DNA of 38,709 nucleotides, from positions 1-38,709 of the forward strand of contig CAJVZD010000044.1 in the NCBI GenBank assembly GCA_913019905.1, in the 5' to 3' direction. Both the position numbers and the translations under genes were made by a program. This document shows, piece after piece, positions 26,368-36,268 of this stretch (position 1 is the first letter of the stretch; every line of letters begins with the position of its first letter). This stretch comes from an uncultured Cellvibrionales bacterium. Lineage in GTDB: Bacteria > Pseudomonadota > Gammaproteobacteria > Pseudomonadales > Dasaniaceae. Below the pieces are notes generated by a model. The model was not told the origin of the DNA, searched no databases, and saw nothing but the letters and a program-made list of their open reading frames with translations.

Positions 26368-26730
26368 ATGCTGAAAACAATCCCTGAAATTCTACTGGAA
26401 GCGCGTGCTAGCGTGCGTTTTGTTAATGCCGAACTTGCGGCTAAGGAAATGACTACCAATGGCGGCGCCATTATTGATGTGCGAGAACCGGCGGAAGTTG
26501 AGGAACAAGGCGACATAAATTCGCTCAATATCCCCAGAGGAATACTGGAAATGAAAGTGCTCAGTGCATTTCCAGATTGCGAAAAATACATCTACCTTCA
26601 CTGCGCTACCGGCGCTCGCGCAACCTTTGCTGCCGAACAATTGCAAAGGTTGGGTTACCAACAGATTGCGGTGATAAGTAGCGAGCTGAAAGAAATTCAA
26701 AGCGCCTTAGCGACTTGTTCGAAGAGCTAA
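26368..26730 (+). CDS. Single-domain rhodanese-like sulfurtransferase
   Basis: A small rhodanese-domain protein of 120 residues that probably handles sulfane sulfur or persulfide. The active-site loop is HCATGARA, with Cys79 and the CxxGxR pattern of GlpE/PspE-type thiosulfate sulfurtransferases. The upstream IIDVREPAEVEEQGDI and NIPRG motifs are family-typical. No signal peptide is seen, so it is cytoplasmic. AGAGGAG sits upstream of the ATG. It stands alone, divergent from the RND operon. Confidence 0.9.
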   Translation: MLKTIPEILLEARASVRFVNAELAAKEMTTNGGAIIDVREPAEVEEQGDINSLNIPRGILEMKVLSAFPDCEKYIYLHCATGARATFAAEQLQRLGYQQIAVISSELKEIQSALATCSKS

Positions 26731-27285
26731 GAACTCAGCGAGCTTATCTCTTCTATCTAAAACTATAAACCGATCCTGAAACCTGACAAAAAGCATTCGA
26801 AATGACCCTATAATAAGACTTTGTATCGTGGCATATGGAATAACTCAAACCAATTAATTATTCTTATTACTAAGCACGTTCTTACCATGAAAATCATATA
26901 CCCTTAATTTCGGATGTACCCAAATTAGATTATTACTTATTTGTAATGATGCAAATTAACGACTATCTTTACATATCTTTACATCAGATGTACCTTAGGA
27001 TCCTGCTGCATTGACACAGGTCAAGCTTGCACTATTTCAAATTTAAATAATAATAATAGCAGCTGTAATTTCGAAGGGACCTCGTACCGAACATATTCTT
27101 CTATCTCGTATCGAAGAGTATCAATTTCGCAATCAAAAGAGTTTGTATTTTTCCGAGTATTGTCCCATTTTAAGCTGTAGGTTATTTTGCCAATTTTTAT
27201 GGCCTACACTGTTTTATTACGCATAAACGACTGAAAAAGATCAACTTAATCTTAAAACCATAATAATTATTAAAGGGGTATAGTT
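26731..27285 (+). promoter_or_regulatory. Long leader region upstream of the TonB-dependent receptor
   Basis: These 555 bases lie between the rhodanese stop and the receptor start. No gene is seen. A 10-bp tandem repeat (TATCTTTACA twice, 26964-26983) is followed by the palindrome ACATCAGATGT (26981-26991) and, 20 bases on, TTGACACAGGTCAA (27011-27024). A TATAAT lies at 26809 without a good -35 box. AAGGGG precedes the receptor ATG. Confidence 0.5.
27011..27024. promoter_or_regulatory. FNR/Anr-like palindrome
   Basis: TTGAC-ACAG-GTCAA is a perfect 5-bp inverted repeat with a 4-base spacer. It differs from the classic FNR site TTGAT-N4-ATCAA only at the innermost base of each arm. It lies about 260 bp before the receptor start. 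A site of the CRP/FNR superfamily is plausible but unproven. Confidence 0.4.
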
Positions 27286-30200
27286 ATGAACGATAAAAAA
27301 CGGCGTAATTTCAAACGCTCAGTATTATCGATAACTAGTGCTATCTGTGCAACGTTTCCGATAGCATCAATTCACGCACAAGAAGTCGTCGACGACGTCA
27401 TTGAAGAAGTCACCGTTACTGGATCGTACATAAAAGGAAGTGCGACTGATGCTCCTTCGCCCGTTGCAGTGCATAGCCGCGAAGACATGACGATGGCAAA
27501 ACCGATTCTAATGTCGGATATCGTTAAGAATTTGGGTATCAATTCAGGCTCTACCACCAACGCAAATACCGATTCGGAAAACGGGTCTATTGTGGGTAAA
27601 GGCAACGTCAACCTACGCGGACTTGGTGTCAACTCGACACTGATTCTAGTGAACGGTAAACGCATGACTGCCGCTGCGGCTCGAACGGGTCGTGGAGAAA
27701 CGTTCACCGACATCAATGAAATCCCGGTCATTATGATGGAACGCACCGAAATTCTTAAAGACGGTGGTTCAGCTCTTTACGGTTCCGACGCTGTTGCCGG
27801 CGTTGTGAATTTCATTACTCGCAATACGTTCGAAGGTTTTGAAATCAGCGCATCTCACCAGGTCGTTGATAATTCCGACCAAGATGAATCTGTAATCGAT
27901 GCCATCTGGGGATTTTCGAACGATGAAGGTAATTTTCACTTCGTCATAGGCGGTGAATATGTAAAACGAGATACGCTTTGGGTTAACGATAAAGATGTTG
28001 TGACCGAACCAAATCGAAATACCGATCTGGCTTCTGCCAATCCAGGTATCTTACTATCTGCCCCGAACCCTGCGTGGGTTAACCTTCAGATGTCGGATTT
28101 TGTTAACAACGATTTTAAGTATACTGATCCCGGTTGCGGAATTTCCGGTCAGAACTCGTTCACCGGCACAGTAGACGCCCCCGACGACAGCGCTTGTCGC
28201 GTAGATATTCGAGACTACCAGTCGTACATCAACGAAGCAGAGCGCGCAAATGTTATGGCGACTTTTAGTTTCGAAGTTAACGAAAGCCTGGAGTTTTATG
28301 GCGACGTTCTGTACGCAGAGTCTGAAATCACACGGCCTTCAAACAGTACGATGAACCATATTGGTGGCCAGGCATTACAACTACCTTCAGGCACATCAGG
28401 CTTCTCAGCGGCCTTCGGCGCGCAAACTGTGCACTCCCTAGGCGGCTGGATTCCTAATGCAAAATTACCTGAGCTGGGAGGAACATGTCCGATTCCTGGT
28501 TTTGGCGAGCTCAATGCCTGCCCCAGAGATTTGCTGGCAGCCTTTGTTCACCCGGCCTACGCAACCCCCTCTTTCGACAACGCACCGAATAACGCGTCAC
28601 ACGGTGGATGGGGTGACCTAGCCTCCCTCGACTTTATCGTCGGTGAATACGCCTTAGACGATACCAATACTAATGAATCGGAAACCAAAAAAATATTGCT
28701 GGGCGCCAAGGGCGACTTCGAATGGTTTGGCAACAAAGAGGCTTTTTATGATGTCTCGTATGGCTATTCGTCCAATGAATCCGAAAGCTACCAGCTAACC
28801 ATTATCAAAGACAATATGGAACTGGCACTTAACGGCTTAGGCGGCCCTGATTGCACACCCAATGGCATCAGCGACATGAACTTAACGCTTGCCAACCCCT
28901 ATTATGGACCGCTGAACTATTTTCTATCCGGCGTTGACCCCGAATACATGTTCAACAACACGCCCAATATTTCTCAGGCACTAACCAGTACTAACCAGGG
29001 CAATGCCGCGGATGGCTGTCACTTCTTCAACCCCTACCTATCTCGTCATACCGACGCAGAAGTGGGCAACAGCGATGAACTTCTCGATTGGTTGTTAGAA
29101 CCGAAAGACAAGGTCAACGGCTCAAAAACAGAATTGGAAACCTTCGATTTTGTTGTCTCGAGCGAGATCGCCGAATTTGGTGATACTGTGATACAAGGCG
29201 CGCTTGGCTATCAATTCCGCGAGTACAGCAGAGACCAAACTGAACCTGCTTTACGTCGCTCAACCACCACTGTTTTGCCCACCACTGGAGAGACTATTGC
29301 GGTAACCAATGATGCATTTTATGGCACGGCCACAACAGCGTATGACGAGTCACAAAAAGTACAGGCCTTATTTGGTGAACTTCAGTTCAACATCGGCGAT
29401 ACGATTGACGTGCAACTTGCCGCTCGTTACGAAGACTATGACGGTATAGATTCAAGCCTTGACCCTAAAATTGCCGTTCGTTGGGAAGCGAGTAATACTC
29501 TCACCTTACGCGCATCGTGGGGAACTGCCTTCAGAGCTCCCAACATCGGGTTGTTGTATGCAGGTTCTGGCTATGACGGCGCAGGGACAATCGATCCTTT
29601 GAAGCTACTGGCGGTAAGAAACGGCACCTGCGCTCCAACCGTTGATCAGGCAGGCGTTGGCTCTTGCTTAGCTCAGCTTGCAACAATGGAAGGCTGGACA
29701 GATGACGACAAGGTTGCTTCAGACGCTATCGCGATTTTTCTCAAGCGCGGATTACCTAGCCCCGACCTGAAACCTGAAGAATCAGAAAACTACAACATTG
29801 GTGCGATATGGAATCCTGAGGGCGCCCTGGAAGGCCTTATGGTGAGTATCGATTATTTCAACGTTGAATACACTGAAGCAATAGGCCCCACGCCCTATTC
29901 CACCAGTTTTAACAGTGAGGTAGAGCTCTTTAACTCGCTCGTCGGAAATGCTGATAATTATATAATTAAAGGCACAACGACTGCTTGTACACCTGAAGCT
30001 GGTAACTATAAATCGGGCTGTGTTGTTAACCCAGCTCTTTATCAGGTCGGTAATATCGACCGAATAGGCACCGAGGCTTCTTTGGGTATTGTCAGAGCAA
30101 CTGATGTAAACCTCGGTACTATTCAAACCGACGGCGTAGAATTTGCTGTAAAATATGATTGGGAAACCGACTATGGCATGTTCAATATTAGCCATGACAT

Positions 30201-30603
30201 CTACTGGGTCAACGAGTATCTTATTGACGACGGCATTACCAAGGAAGATATCGCGGGAACCAACGCTTCTGGCTCTACCTTCGCTCGATCGTTACCAGAC
30301 CTGAAAGCGAACCTGGCTATTAGCTGGATAAAGGACAGACACGTTGTATCGGCAGTCGCTCGTTATATTCACGATTACTACGACCGCTTGTATCAGCTGG
30401 ATATCCCAAGTTATAACACTGTGGATTTGCGCTACGACTACACCTACTTACGCAACGGTGATAAGCCACTGACGTTCAGTTTCGGCGCTAATGATATTTT
30501 CGATGAAGATCTTCCAGGACGCGGCAGCGCCCGGGGGTACGATACAACAGTATTTGACCCACGTGGCCGAATCTTTTATACAAAAGTATCTATGGGCTTT
30601 TAA
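27286..30603 (+). CDS. TonB-dependent outer-membrane receptor
   Basis: A large outer-membrane transporter of 1105 residues energised by TonB. A Sec signal peptide with likely cleavage after SIHA (residue 31) is followed by EEVTVTGSYIKG, typical of the N-terminal, TonB-box-proximal region. The plug domain includes NVNLRGLGVNSTLILVNGKR and DGGSALYGSDAVAGVVNFIT. A 22-strand-type barrel follows, and the protein ends in phenylalanine (TKVSMGF), the usual assembly signal. Long cysteine-containing loops (for example DPGCGISGQNSF and LGGTCPIPGFGELNACP) suggest disulfide-braced extracellular loops. The ligand is unknown. It is followed by a good terminator. Confidence 0.95.
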   Translation: MNDKKRRNFKRSVLSITSAICATFPIASIHAQEVVDDVIEEVTVTGSYIKGSATDAPSPVAVHSREDMTMAKPILMSDIVKNLGINSGSTTNANTDSENGSIVGKGNVNLRGLGVNSTLILVNGKRMTAAAARTGRGETFTDINEIPVIMMERTEILKDGGSALYGSDAVAGVVNFITRNTFEGFEISASHQVVDNSDQDESVIDAIWGFSNDEGNFHFVIGGEYVKRDTLWVNDKDVVTEPNRNTDLASANPGILLSAPNPAWVNLQMSDFVNNDFKYTDPGCGISGQNSFTGTVDAPDDSACRVDIRDYQSYINEAERANVMATFSFEVNESLEFYGDVLYAESEITRPSNSTMNHIGGQALQLPSGTSGFSAAFGAQTVHSLGGWIPNAKLPELGGTCPIPGFGELNACPRDLLAAFVHPAYATPSFDNAPNNASHGGWGDLASLDFIVGEYALDDTNTNESETKKILLGAKGDFEWFGNKEAFYDVSYGYSSNESESYQLTIIKDNMELALNGLGGPDCTPNGISDMNLTLANPYYGPLNYFLSGVDPEYMFNNTPNISQALTSTNQGNAADGCHFFNPYLSRHTDAEVGNSDELLDWLLEPKDKVNGSKTELETFDFVVSSEIAEFGDTVIQGALGYQFREYSRDQTEPALRRSTTTVLPTTGETIAVTNDAFYGTATTAYDESQKVQALFGELQFNIGDTIDVQLAARYEDYDGIDSSLDPKIAVRWEASNTLTLRASWGTAFRAPNIGLLYAGSGYDGAGTIDPLKLLAVRNGTCAPTVDQAGVGSCLAQLATMEGWTDDDKVASDAIAIFLKRGLPSPDLKPEESENYNIGAIWNPEGALEGLMVSIDYFNVEYTEAIGPTPYSTSFNSEVELFNSLVGNADNYIIKGTTTACTPEAGNYKSGCVVNPALYQVGNIDRIGTEASLGIVRATDVNLGTIQTDGVEFAVKYDWETDYGMFNISHDIYWVNEYLIDDGITKEDIAGTNASGSTFARSLPDLKANLAISWIKDRHVVSAVARYIHDYYDRLYQLDIPSYNTVDLRYDYTYLRNGDKPLTFSFGANDIFDEDLPGRGSARGYDTTVFDPRGRIFYTKVSMGF

Positions 30604-30668
30604 GGTGTACTAATAAGCACTACGGAGTCGATTCGCATCGAAATGATTTTGTAGTCGCTTTAGCTAAT

Positions 30669-30704
30669 AAAAATACCCACTTCTTACGATGTGGGTATTT
30701 TTTT
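30669..30704 (+). terminator. Rho-independent terminator after the TonB-dependent receptor
   Basis: AAAAATACCCAC (30669-30680) and GTGGGTATTTTT (30691-30702) form a perfect 12-bp stem with a 10-base loop, followed by further T residues. It starts 65 bases after the receptor stop. The A-run on the left arm could let it work in both directions. Confidence 0.92.
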
Positions 30705-31440
30705 GTCCAAAAACAAGACGGAGCCCTAAATTTCCCTATGAACTCAACGAACATGCCGATTAAACAATAAGGCGACTGTAGTAATCGCAAAGTATTTTAC
30801 AAGGCAAACTCACCGATTAACTGAAACAACGATAGGCGTAAACTAGATTGATTAGCTTTAGTTTTCGTCTACAAACGACCGGGGCTGAAAAACTGGCTCA
30901 ACACTTTAGATATTAATGATGTTATGACGACGTTTAGAACTGGCAGCAATCACATCGACAAACTATTGACCAACTATTGACAAAAAAAGGACAAAAAAAA
31001 GGACAAGCCCCTGGAACGGACCTGCCCTTTATGCCTACCAATTTAATCTGGTACTAGCTATCAATGCTACTAGCTACCAAATTGTGAAATGCACACACAT
31101 ATTTGCCGAATGCATCTCTAAATCTTTCTAACCATCAATCTATAACCAGATATGGCTGAATTAAAAACTGTCATTTAAAATAACCTAGAGTCAGCTAATT
31201 GTAAAGAGCGCAGGCCTCTTAATGATAACAAATATAGAAAAAAAATAATGTTTCCAATTGTAACCGGACAGAGGATCTACACGAATTTAACTTCACCGAA
31301 GATCCTATTCACTAAAAACCCCTTCTAAAACAGCAGCTTAACCGAAAGTATTGCGAGCTAAACGCGACATTTAAAGCTTAGGATAATACGCTGTTAGACA
31401 AGGCGTCACACCTCAGATGCGGGATAACGACTGATAATTA
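30705..31440. other. Gene-poor intergenic region
   Basis: No open frame with protein-like sequence is seen here. An 11-base tandem duplication (AACTATTGACC, AACTATTGACA) occupies 30961-30982 and is followed by two runs of seven or eight A plus GGAC. An imperfect inverted pair (AAGGACAAG, CCTGCCCTT) lies near 31000-31030. A small RNA cannot be excluded. Confidence 0.4.
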
Positions 31441-31466
31441 AAAAAGGGAAGTGATGAATCACCTTC
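31441..31466 (-). terminator. Probable terminator of the DUF1707/LiaF-like gene
   Basis: Read on the minus strand, GAAGGTGAT-TC-ATCACTTC forms a short hairpin with one bulge, followed by CCTTTTT. It is about 60 bases after the stop of the leftward gene at 31527. The stem is short, so strength is uncertain. Confidence 0.5.
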
Positions 31467-31526
31467 AGATCAGTCACGAATCAACTCATCAATTCATCAA
31501 CCAGGCGAGTGCGCAATAACAGTGAC

Positions 31527-32198
31527 TTACATTCTCGAATCGTCGTTACGATTAGTTTGCAAAAATAAGCTCTTTAAACCATCGGCAAATTCGATAAAAC
31601 GTTCTTTGAGAATTTTCTTCATCTTTATCGTGACACCGCCGAATACAACCAACCCCTCTATAAGGACGCTCGGGGCTTTATTATTAGAACTGGCAGGCAC
31701 CTTGTTATTGATGCCACCAAAAATGCAAATAGCATTATTAGTCGCATGAACGTCTTTTGGAACGTAAATAGTGGTGCCACCAAAAGCACATACCATCCTC
31801 ACTCGTACAGTCGGGTGAGAAAATGTTGCCTCACTAAAATCAATATCACCACCGCCGAAAATGTTAAGCATTCGAATTTCTTTGCCAACAACCCACGATC
31901 CACCGCGATTGCTCCCTCCAAAGATATTAATCATATACTGCACATTCGGAGCGACTTCCACGTCGTAATTGATTCCTAGCTCCTGATCTTTTGTTTCGAT
32001 ATAGGTTTTATCAACGGCCAACTCAAGGTCGCTGACCAGCTCATTCAGCGCGCTGTGTTCCGTTTCGTCAAACGCCTTATCCAAACGGCGCTGGAATGCT
32101 TCCAATGACAGCGCTCCATGCCCATAATTCATAATCAATTGGTCGATTATGTCCTCACGCAATTCTTCAAGCGGTCTATCGGTAGCAGTAACGACCAT
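31527..32198 (-). CDS. DUF1707 / LiaF-like (cell-wall-active antibiotic response) protein
   Basis: The N-terminal part (about residues 5-60, DRPLEELREDIIDQL then GALSLEAFQRRLDKAF) matches the DUF1707 short helical domain. The C-terminal part carries five FGG repeats (NIFGGSNRGGSW, NIFGGGDIDFSEA, CAFGGTTIYVP, CIFGGINN, VVFGGVTIKM), the repeating beta pattern of the LiaF-type C-terminal domain. No membrane segment is seen, unlike LiaF itself, so it is probably soluble. The ATG at 32198 (223 residues) has GAGAG upstream; a TTG at 32219 is the alternative. The precise role is unknown; relatives are linked to envelope stress. Confidence 0.82.
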   Translation of the reverse strand: MVVTATDRPLEELREDIIDQLIMNYGHGALSLEAFQRRLDKAFDETEHSALNELVSDLELAVDKTYIETKDQELGINYDVEVAPNVQYMINIFGGSNRGGSWVVGKEIRMLNIFGGGDIDFSEATFSHPTVRVRMVCAFGGTTIYVPKDVHATNNAICIFGGINNKVPASSNNKAPSVLIEGLVVFGGVTIKMKKILKERFIEFADGLKSLFLQTNRNDDSRM

Positions 32199-32808
32199 AT
32201 TAATCTCTCTAAAATCCAAATAAATTATCGGAAAACCTCATCATTTCAAGTATAGATAGGCTCTGTGAATTAGCTATAGCCTATTGATATCGATACAACT
32301 GGCCAAGGGGGTTAACTAACCTTCCCCTTTTTTCCGAAGCACCGTCAGCCATCAACAGAAATCACCTTCAAGATCGCCGGAAACCACGTTAAAAATGAAT
32401 GCGCCGCGGAGCTTATATTTACCAAAAACAGATAATATGCTAACGTAAATTCTAAATCCAGCATGCTTTTTCGCTCTCGCTTATTCGAAAAATTGAAACG
32501 CTCCGATGGTGGGACAAGACAAAAATAATTACAGTTATGGTAACGATAAAGTCTTTCGTTCAAAGATGATTAAAATATTCTCGATGGAAGTAATATCAAC
32601 AGTGCTCTGAAGAAATTACTCGTCCTTAACTGGAAATTTTTTGTACGCAAGGGGATTGAAGTCTAACGAACGAGCTCGATAAAGATAAGAATTTGCGCGC
32701 GAAGCGAACCATCGAACCCAACAAACAAAACTCGTTACATTCCGAGACCCAAATACTCATCAATCTTTTGATCCTACTAATCTGTAAAAGAAATTTTCGG
32801 AGCTTGCA
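32199..32808. other. Divergent intergenic region before the sulfatase
   Basis: About 610 bases separate the leftward LiaF-like gene from the rightward sulfatase. No gene or strong repeat is recognised. A GGAG seven bases before 32809 is the sulfatase ribosome site. Promoters for both genes are expected here but not identified. Confidence 0.4.
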
Positions 32809-34461
32809 ATGAAAATGACAATAACAACTTTGCTTAAGAAAAACGTCCTACTGACCTTAGCTACTTTATTAAGCGTGTCGCTTATCGCGCATGCCGACCG
32901 TGCTGTTGCTAAAAGCTCAACCAGCAAGAAGCCCAATATTATTTATATACTGACTGACGACCAACGTTATGACGAACTGGGAATAATGAATCCACTACTG
33001 GATACGCCGCATATGGATTCTCTAGCCAATGAGGGAGTGCATTTTAAAAACGCTTTTGTAACAACAGCCTTGTGTTCCCCGAGTCGCGCCACCATTTTAA
33101 CTGGTCAATATGCCAATACGCACGGCATCGTCGATAACAATGCGCCAATCCGCGAAGGGACCATCTTCTTTCCCAGCTATTTGCAAAAAGCGGGGTACGA
33201 AACCGCTTTTCTCGGTAAGTGGCATATGGGCGCGCAGGGAGATGCACCGATGCCTGGGTTCGACAAATGGATTAGCTTTGCCGGTCAGGGCCATTATTAC
33301 CCAGAGATTGGCAACGGTCTAACCGCAAAGATTAATATTGACGGAAAAAGAGTCGATCAAAAAGGCTACATCACCGACGAACTTACCGACTACGCCATTA
33401 ATTGGCTAGAAACTCGAAAGAGCAAAAAGCCGTTCTTTCTCTACTTCTCTCATAAAGCAGTACACTCAGACTTTCGTCCCGCCCAGCGCCATGTCAAACA
33501 ATACGAAGGTCAAACAGTAAAGCTGCCCGCTAATATGGCCGACACTGAAGAAAACTATAGAGGCAAGCCGCGTTGGGTTAAGGACCAACGCAGCAGCTGG
33601 CATGGCGTTGACTTCCCCTACCATAGCGCGCGCGATATCGGTGTTTATAAAATGGAATACCACCGAACTCTCTCCGCGGTCGACGATAGTATCGGCCGAG
33701 TCCGCGCATGGCTTAAGAAGAACAATCTCGAGGAAAACACGGTCATTATGTTAATGGGAGACAATGGATTCCTATTCGGCGAACATGGCCTGATTGACAA
33801 GCGTAACGCCTACGAAGAAAGCATGCGTGTTCCGCTGTTGGTAATGGGCCCGGGGTTTGAAAAAGGAAAAGTGGTACAGGAAGTAGTGGCCAACCTCGAC
33901 ATTGCTCCGACGATGCTGGATATCGCAGGATTAAAAAGCCCTGCACAATTTCAAGGTCGCAGCTTCAAGAAACTTGCTAATGGCGAAGGACTCAAGAAAC
34001 CCTGGAATAACGAATTCGCCTATGAATATTTTTGGGAATATAATTTTCCCCAGACACCCACCACTTTTGCGGTACGCACCGATCGATATAAACTCATTCA
34101 ATATCATGGGGTCTGGGATCGCGAGGAATTGTACGATATCGTCAACGACCCAACGGAGATGGAAAACTTAATTGAACACGCCGATTTGTTAGAGGTAAAG
34201 ATTCGCCTGCGAAATAGAATTTTCGAACTTTCCGCCAATAGCCAGAATGAACACGTTGTTCCGTATACGCAACGCCGCTCGCGAGGCGCGACATTCCGCG
34301 ATACAACAGCCGTGAAAGCTGCAAATTTTCCGGCGGAATGGCTACGCACCGGCGAGGAGCCACCCTTCTCTTTGTATGCTGATCTACTACCTGACTCACC
34401 CAATAAAAAAGCAATGTTGAAGAAGTTAATCGAAAACAGGGGAAATGAAAGTAAACAGTAA
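32809..34461 (+). CDS. Secreted sulfatase (formylglycine type)
   Basis: A type I sulfatase of 550 residues that hydrolyses sulfate esters. A Sec signal peptide with likely cleavage after LIAHA (residue 28) places it in the periplasm or outside. The maturation motif CSPSR starts at Cys89, the residue oxidised to formylglycine. Metal and active-site segments are YILTDDQRYDELG, GKWHMG and MGDNGFLFGEHG. The C-terminal region RYKLIQYHGVWDREELYDI matches the usual sulfatase C-terminal subdomain. No formylglycine-generating enzyme is in the window. The substrate, perhaps a sulfated glycan or glycoside, cannot be read from sequence. The GMC gene starts 115 bases downstream. Confidence 0.93.
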   Translation: MKMTITTLLKKNVLLTLATLLSVSLIAHADRAVAKSSTSKKPNIIYILTDDQRYDELGIMNPLLDTPHMDSLANEGVHFKNAFVTTALCSPSRATILTGQYANTHGIVDNNAPIREGTIFFPSYLQKAGYETAFLGKWHMGAQGDAPMPGFDKWISFAGQGHYYPEIGNGLTAKINIDGKRVDQKGYITDELTDYAINWLETRKSKKPFFLYFSHKAVHSDFRPAQRHVKQYEGQTVKLPANMADTEENYRGKPRWVKDQRSSWHGVDFPYHSARDIGVYKMEYHRTLSAVDDSIGRVRAWLKKNNLEENTVIMLMGDNGFLFGEHGLIDKRNAYEESMRVPLLVMGPGFEKGKVVQEVVANLDIAPTMLDIAGLKSPAQFQGRSFKKLANGEGLKKPWNNEFAYEYFWEYNFPQTPTTFAVRTDRYKLIQYHGVWDREELYDIVNDPTEMENLIEHADLLEVKIRLRNRIFELSANSQNEHVVPYTQRRSRGATFRDTTAVKAANFPAEWLRTGEEPPFSLYADLLPDSPNKKAMLKKLIENRGNESKQ

Positions 34462-34576
34462 CCTTAGAATCCAATCAAATGTCGATTAGTTACCATTGTG
34501 AAGGTGACAACTGGCGAAAAGAATTAAATCGCAACGATAGTCTATAAGCAGAATAAAAACCAAACAAGGAAGACCA

Positions 34577-36268
34577 ATGAATACATTTCAAGGCTTCGAT
34601 TACGACGTTATCATCGTTGGCTCAGGCGCCGGCGGCGGAATGGCGGCATACACACTTACCCAAGCAGGCCACCGAGTATTAATGTTAGAGGCAGGACGAG
34701 ACTACGATCCGCTCACAGAAACGCCGATGTTTAACAGCAATTTCGAAGCGCCGTTATTGGGTAGTGGCACGCCCGATAAAGACTTTGGCTATTACGACGC
34801 CACGGTCGACGGCGGCTGGACCGTCCCCGGAGAACCGTACACGACCGCCGAGGGAACCGAATTTTTGTGGTGGCGGTCTCGCATGTTAGGGGGCCGAACT
34901 AATCATTGGGGTCGATTTTCGCTGCGCTTCAGCCATCACGATTTTAAGGGTTACAGCCGGGATGGGCTCGGTGTCGACTGGCCCGTCGATTATGAAGAAA
35001 TGGCGCCGTGGTACGATCGCACGGAAAAGCTGGTGGGTGTTTCTGGCAATAATCCGGGACTCGATGATATGCCAGATTCTGGCCCGGGAGTATTGCAACC
35101 TCCTTTTAAGCCTCGAGTTCCAGAGTTACTTTTGCAAGCGGCCGGCAAGAAGCTCGGCATCCCCGTCGTGCCAATGCGCCGCGCAGTTCTATCCAGGCCC
35201 CTCGACAACCGACAGGCTTGCTTCAATGCTACCGACTGTGGTCGAGGTTGCTCCATTGGCGCTGCCTTTCAAACCACTACATCGCTACTACCCATGGCGA
35301 AAGCGACCGGAAAATTGAAAATCGTAACCGATGCAATGGTCAAATGTGTCGACGTTGACTATCAAGGAAAAGCCAGTGGCGTCTCTTATATCGATCGTAA
35401 AACTCGCAATGTGGTTATATTGCAAGCTCGGGTCGTTATCTTAGCAGCCAGCGCCTGTGAATCAGCGAGGCTGCTGCTAAACTCTAAATCACCGCAGTTC
35501 CCAAATGGCGTCGCTAATTCCAGTGGCCAGGTCGGGAAAAACCTGATGGACTCGACCGGCGCAGGAACCGCCGCGCTGATTTCGGGATTACAGGGTCGTC
35601 CGCGTTATAACGAAGACGGCAATACGGCCAATCACGTTTTTATTCCCTGGTGGGGACATAAATCCCAGGAGCGAAAAGAATTGGATTTCCCCCGCGGCTA
35701 TCACTTCGAAGTCGGCAGCGGTTTTTTCTCACCCAGAATGGCGATCGGTTCTGTCGCCCGTGGATACGGGAAAAAAATGAAGGACGAAGTAAAGCGCCTT
35801 TACGGTACTTACATGAGTCTTTCCCTTCGAGGGGAAATGTTACCGAATGAAAATTGTTATATGGAAATTGATGACAAGGTAAAAGACCAGTGGGGAATCC
35901 CTGTCGCCAAGTTCCACTGGAAGTGGTCAGAACACGAATTAAAACAAGTTTCCCATGGTTTAAATACAGCCAGAAAGATTTTACAAACCATGGGTGGACT
36001 CGTCATTGTTCCTGAACAACCCGCGGAACAAGCGATTAAAAAAGGGGGCGAAATTATCCATGAAGTGGGTACCACGCGGATGGGCACATCGCCAAAAAGC
36101 TCCGTAACAAACCATCACGGACAAACCTGGGATTGCAGCAACCTTTTTATCATGGATGGCGGTGTATTTGCATCAAATCCCCACAAGAATTGTACATTAA
36201 CTATCATGACTCTGGCCATGCGAAATGCGAGCTGGCTGGCGACTGAAATGAACAAGGGTGTACTATGA
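34577..36268 (+). CDS. GMC-family FAD oxidoreductase, probable sugar/alcohol dehydrogenase catalytic subunit
   Basis: An FAD-dependent dehydrogenase of 563 residues. The dinucleotide motif VIIVGSGAGGGMAAYTLTQA is near residue 12, followed by LMLEAGRDYD. GGRTNHWGR near residue 110 is the FAD-contacting segment. The likely catalytic pair is His495 in IIHEVGTTRMG and Asn538 in SNPHKNCTLTIM, where the common NPTLTI has become NCTLTI. There is no signal peptide of its own. The downstream gene, overlapping by four bases, supplies a Tat signal. This two-gene arrangement is known for periplasmic FAD glucose- and glycoside-dehydrogenases, where the large subunit is carried out with the small one. AAGGAAG lies before the ATG. 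Confidence 0.92.
   Translation: MNTFQGFDYDVIIVGSGAGGGMAAYTLTQAGHRVLMLEAGRDYDPLTETPMFNSNFEAPLLGSGTPDKDFGYYDATVDGGWTVPGEPYTTAEGTEFLWWRSRMLGGRTNHWGRFSLRFSHHDFKGYSRDGLGVDWPVDYEEMAPWYDRTEKLVGVSGNNPGLDDMPDSGPGVLQPPFKPRVPELLLQAAGKKLGIPVVPMRRAVLSRPLDNRQACFNATDCGRGCSIGAAFQTTTSLLPMAKATGKLKIVTDAMVKCVDVDYQGKASGVSYIDRKTRNVVILQARVVILAASACESARLLLNSKSPQFPNGVANSSGQVGKNLMDSTGAGTAALISGLQGRPRYNEDGNTANHVFIPWWGHKSQERKELDFPRGYHFEVGSGFFSPRMAIGSVARGYGKKMKDEVKRLYGTYMSLSLRGEMLPNENCYMEIDDKVKDQWGIPVAKFHWKWSEHELKQVSHGLNTARKILQTMGGLVIVPEQPAEQAIKKGGEIIHEVGTTRMGTSPKSSVTNHHGQTWDCSNLFIMDGGVFASNPHKNCTLTIMTLAMRNASWLATEMNKGVL

Noticed and set aside
32345..32563. A 72-codon minus-strand frame upstream of the sulfatase.
   Set aside because: No ribosome site, no known motif, and composition typical of random AT-rich DNA.
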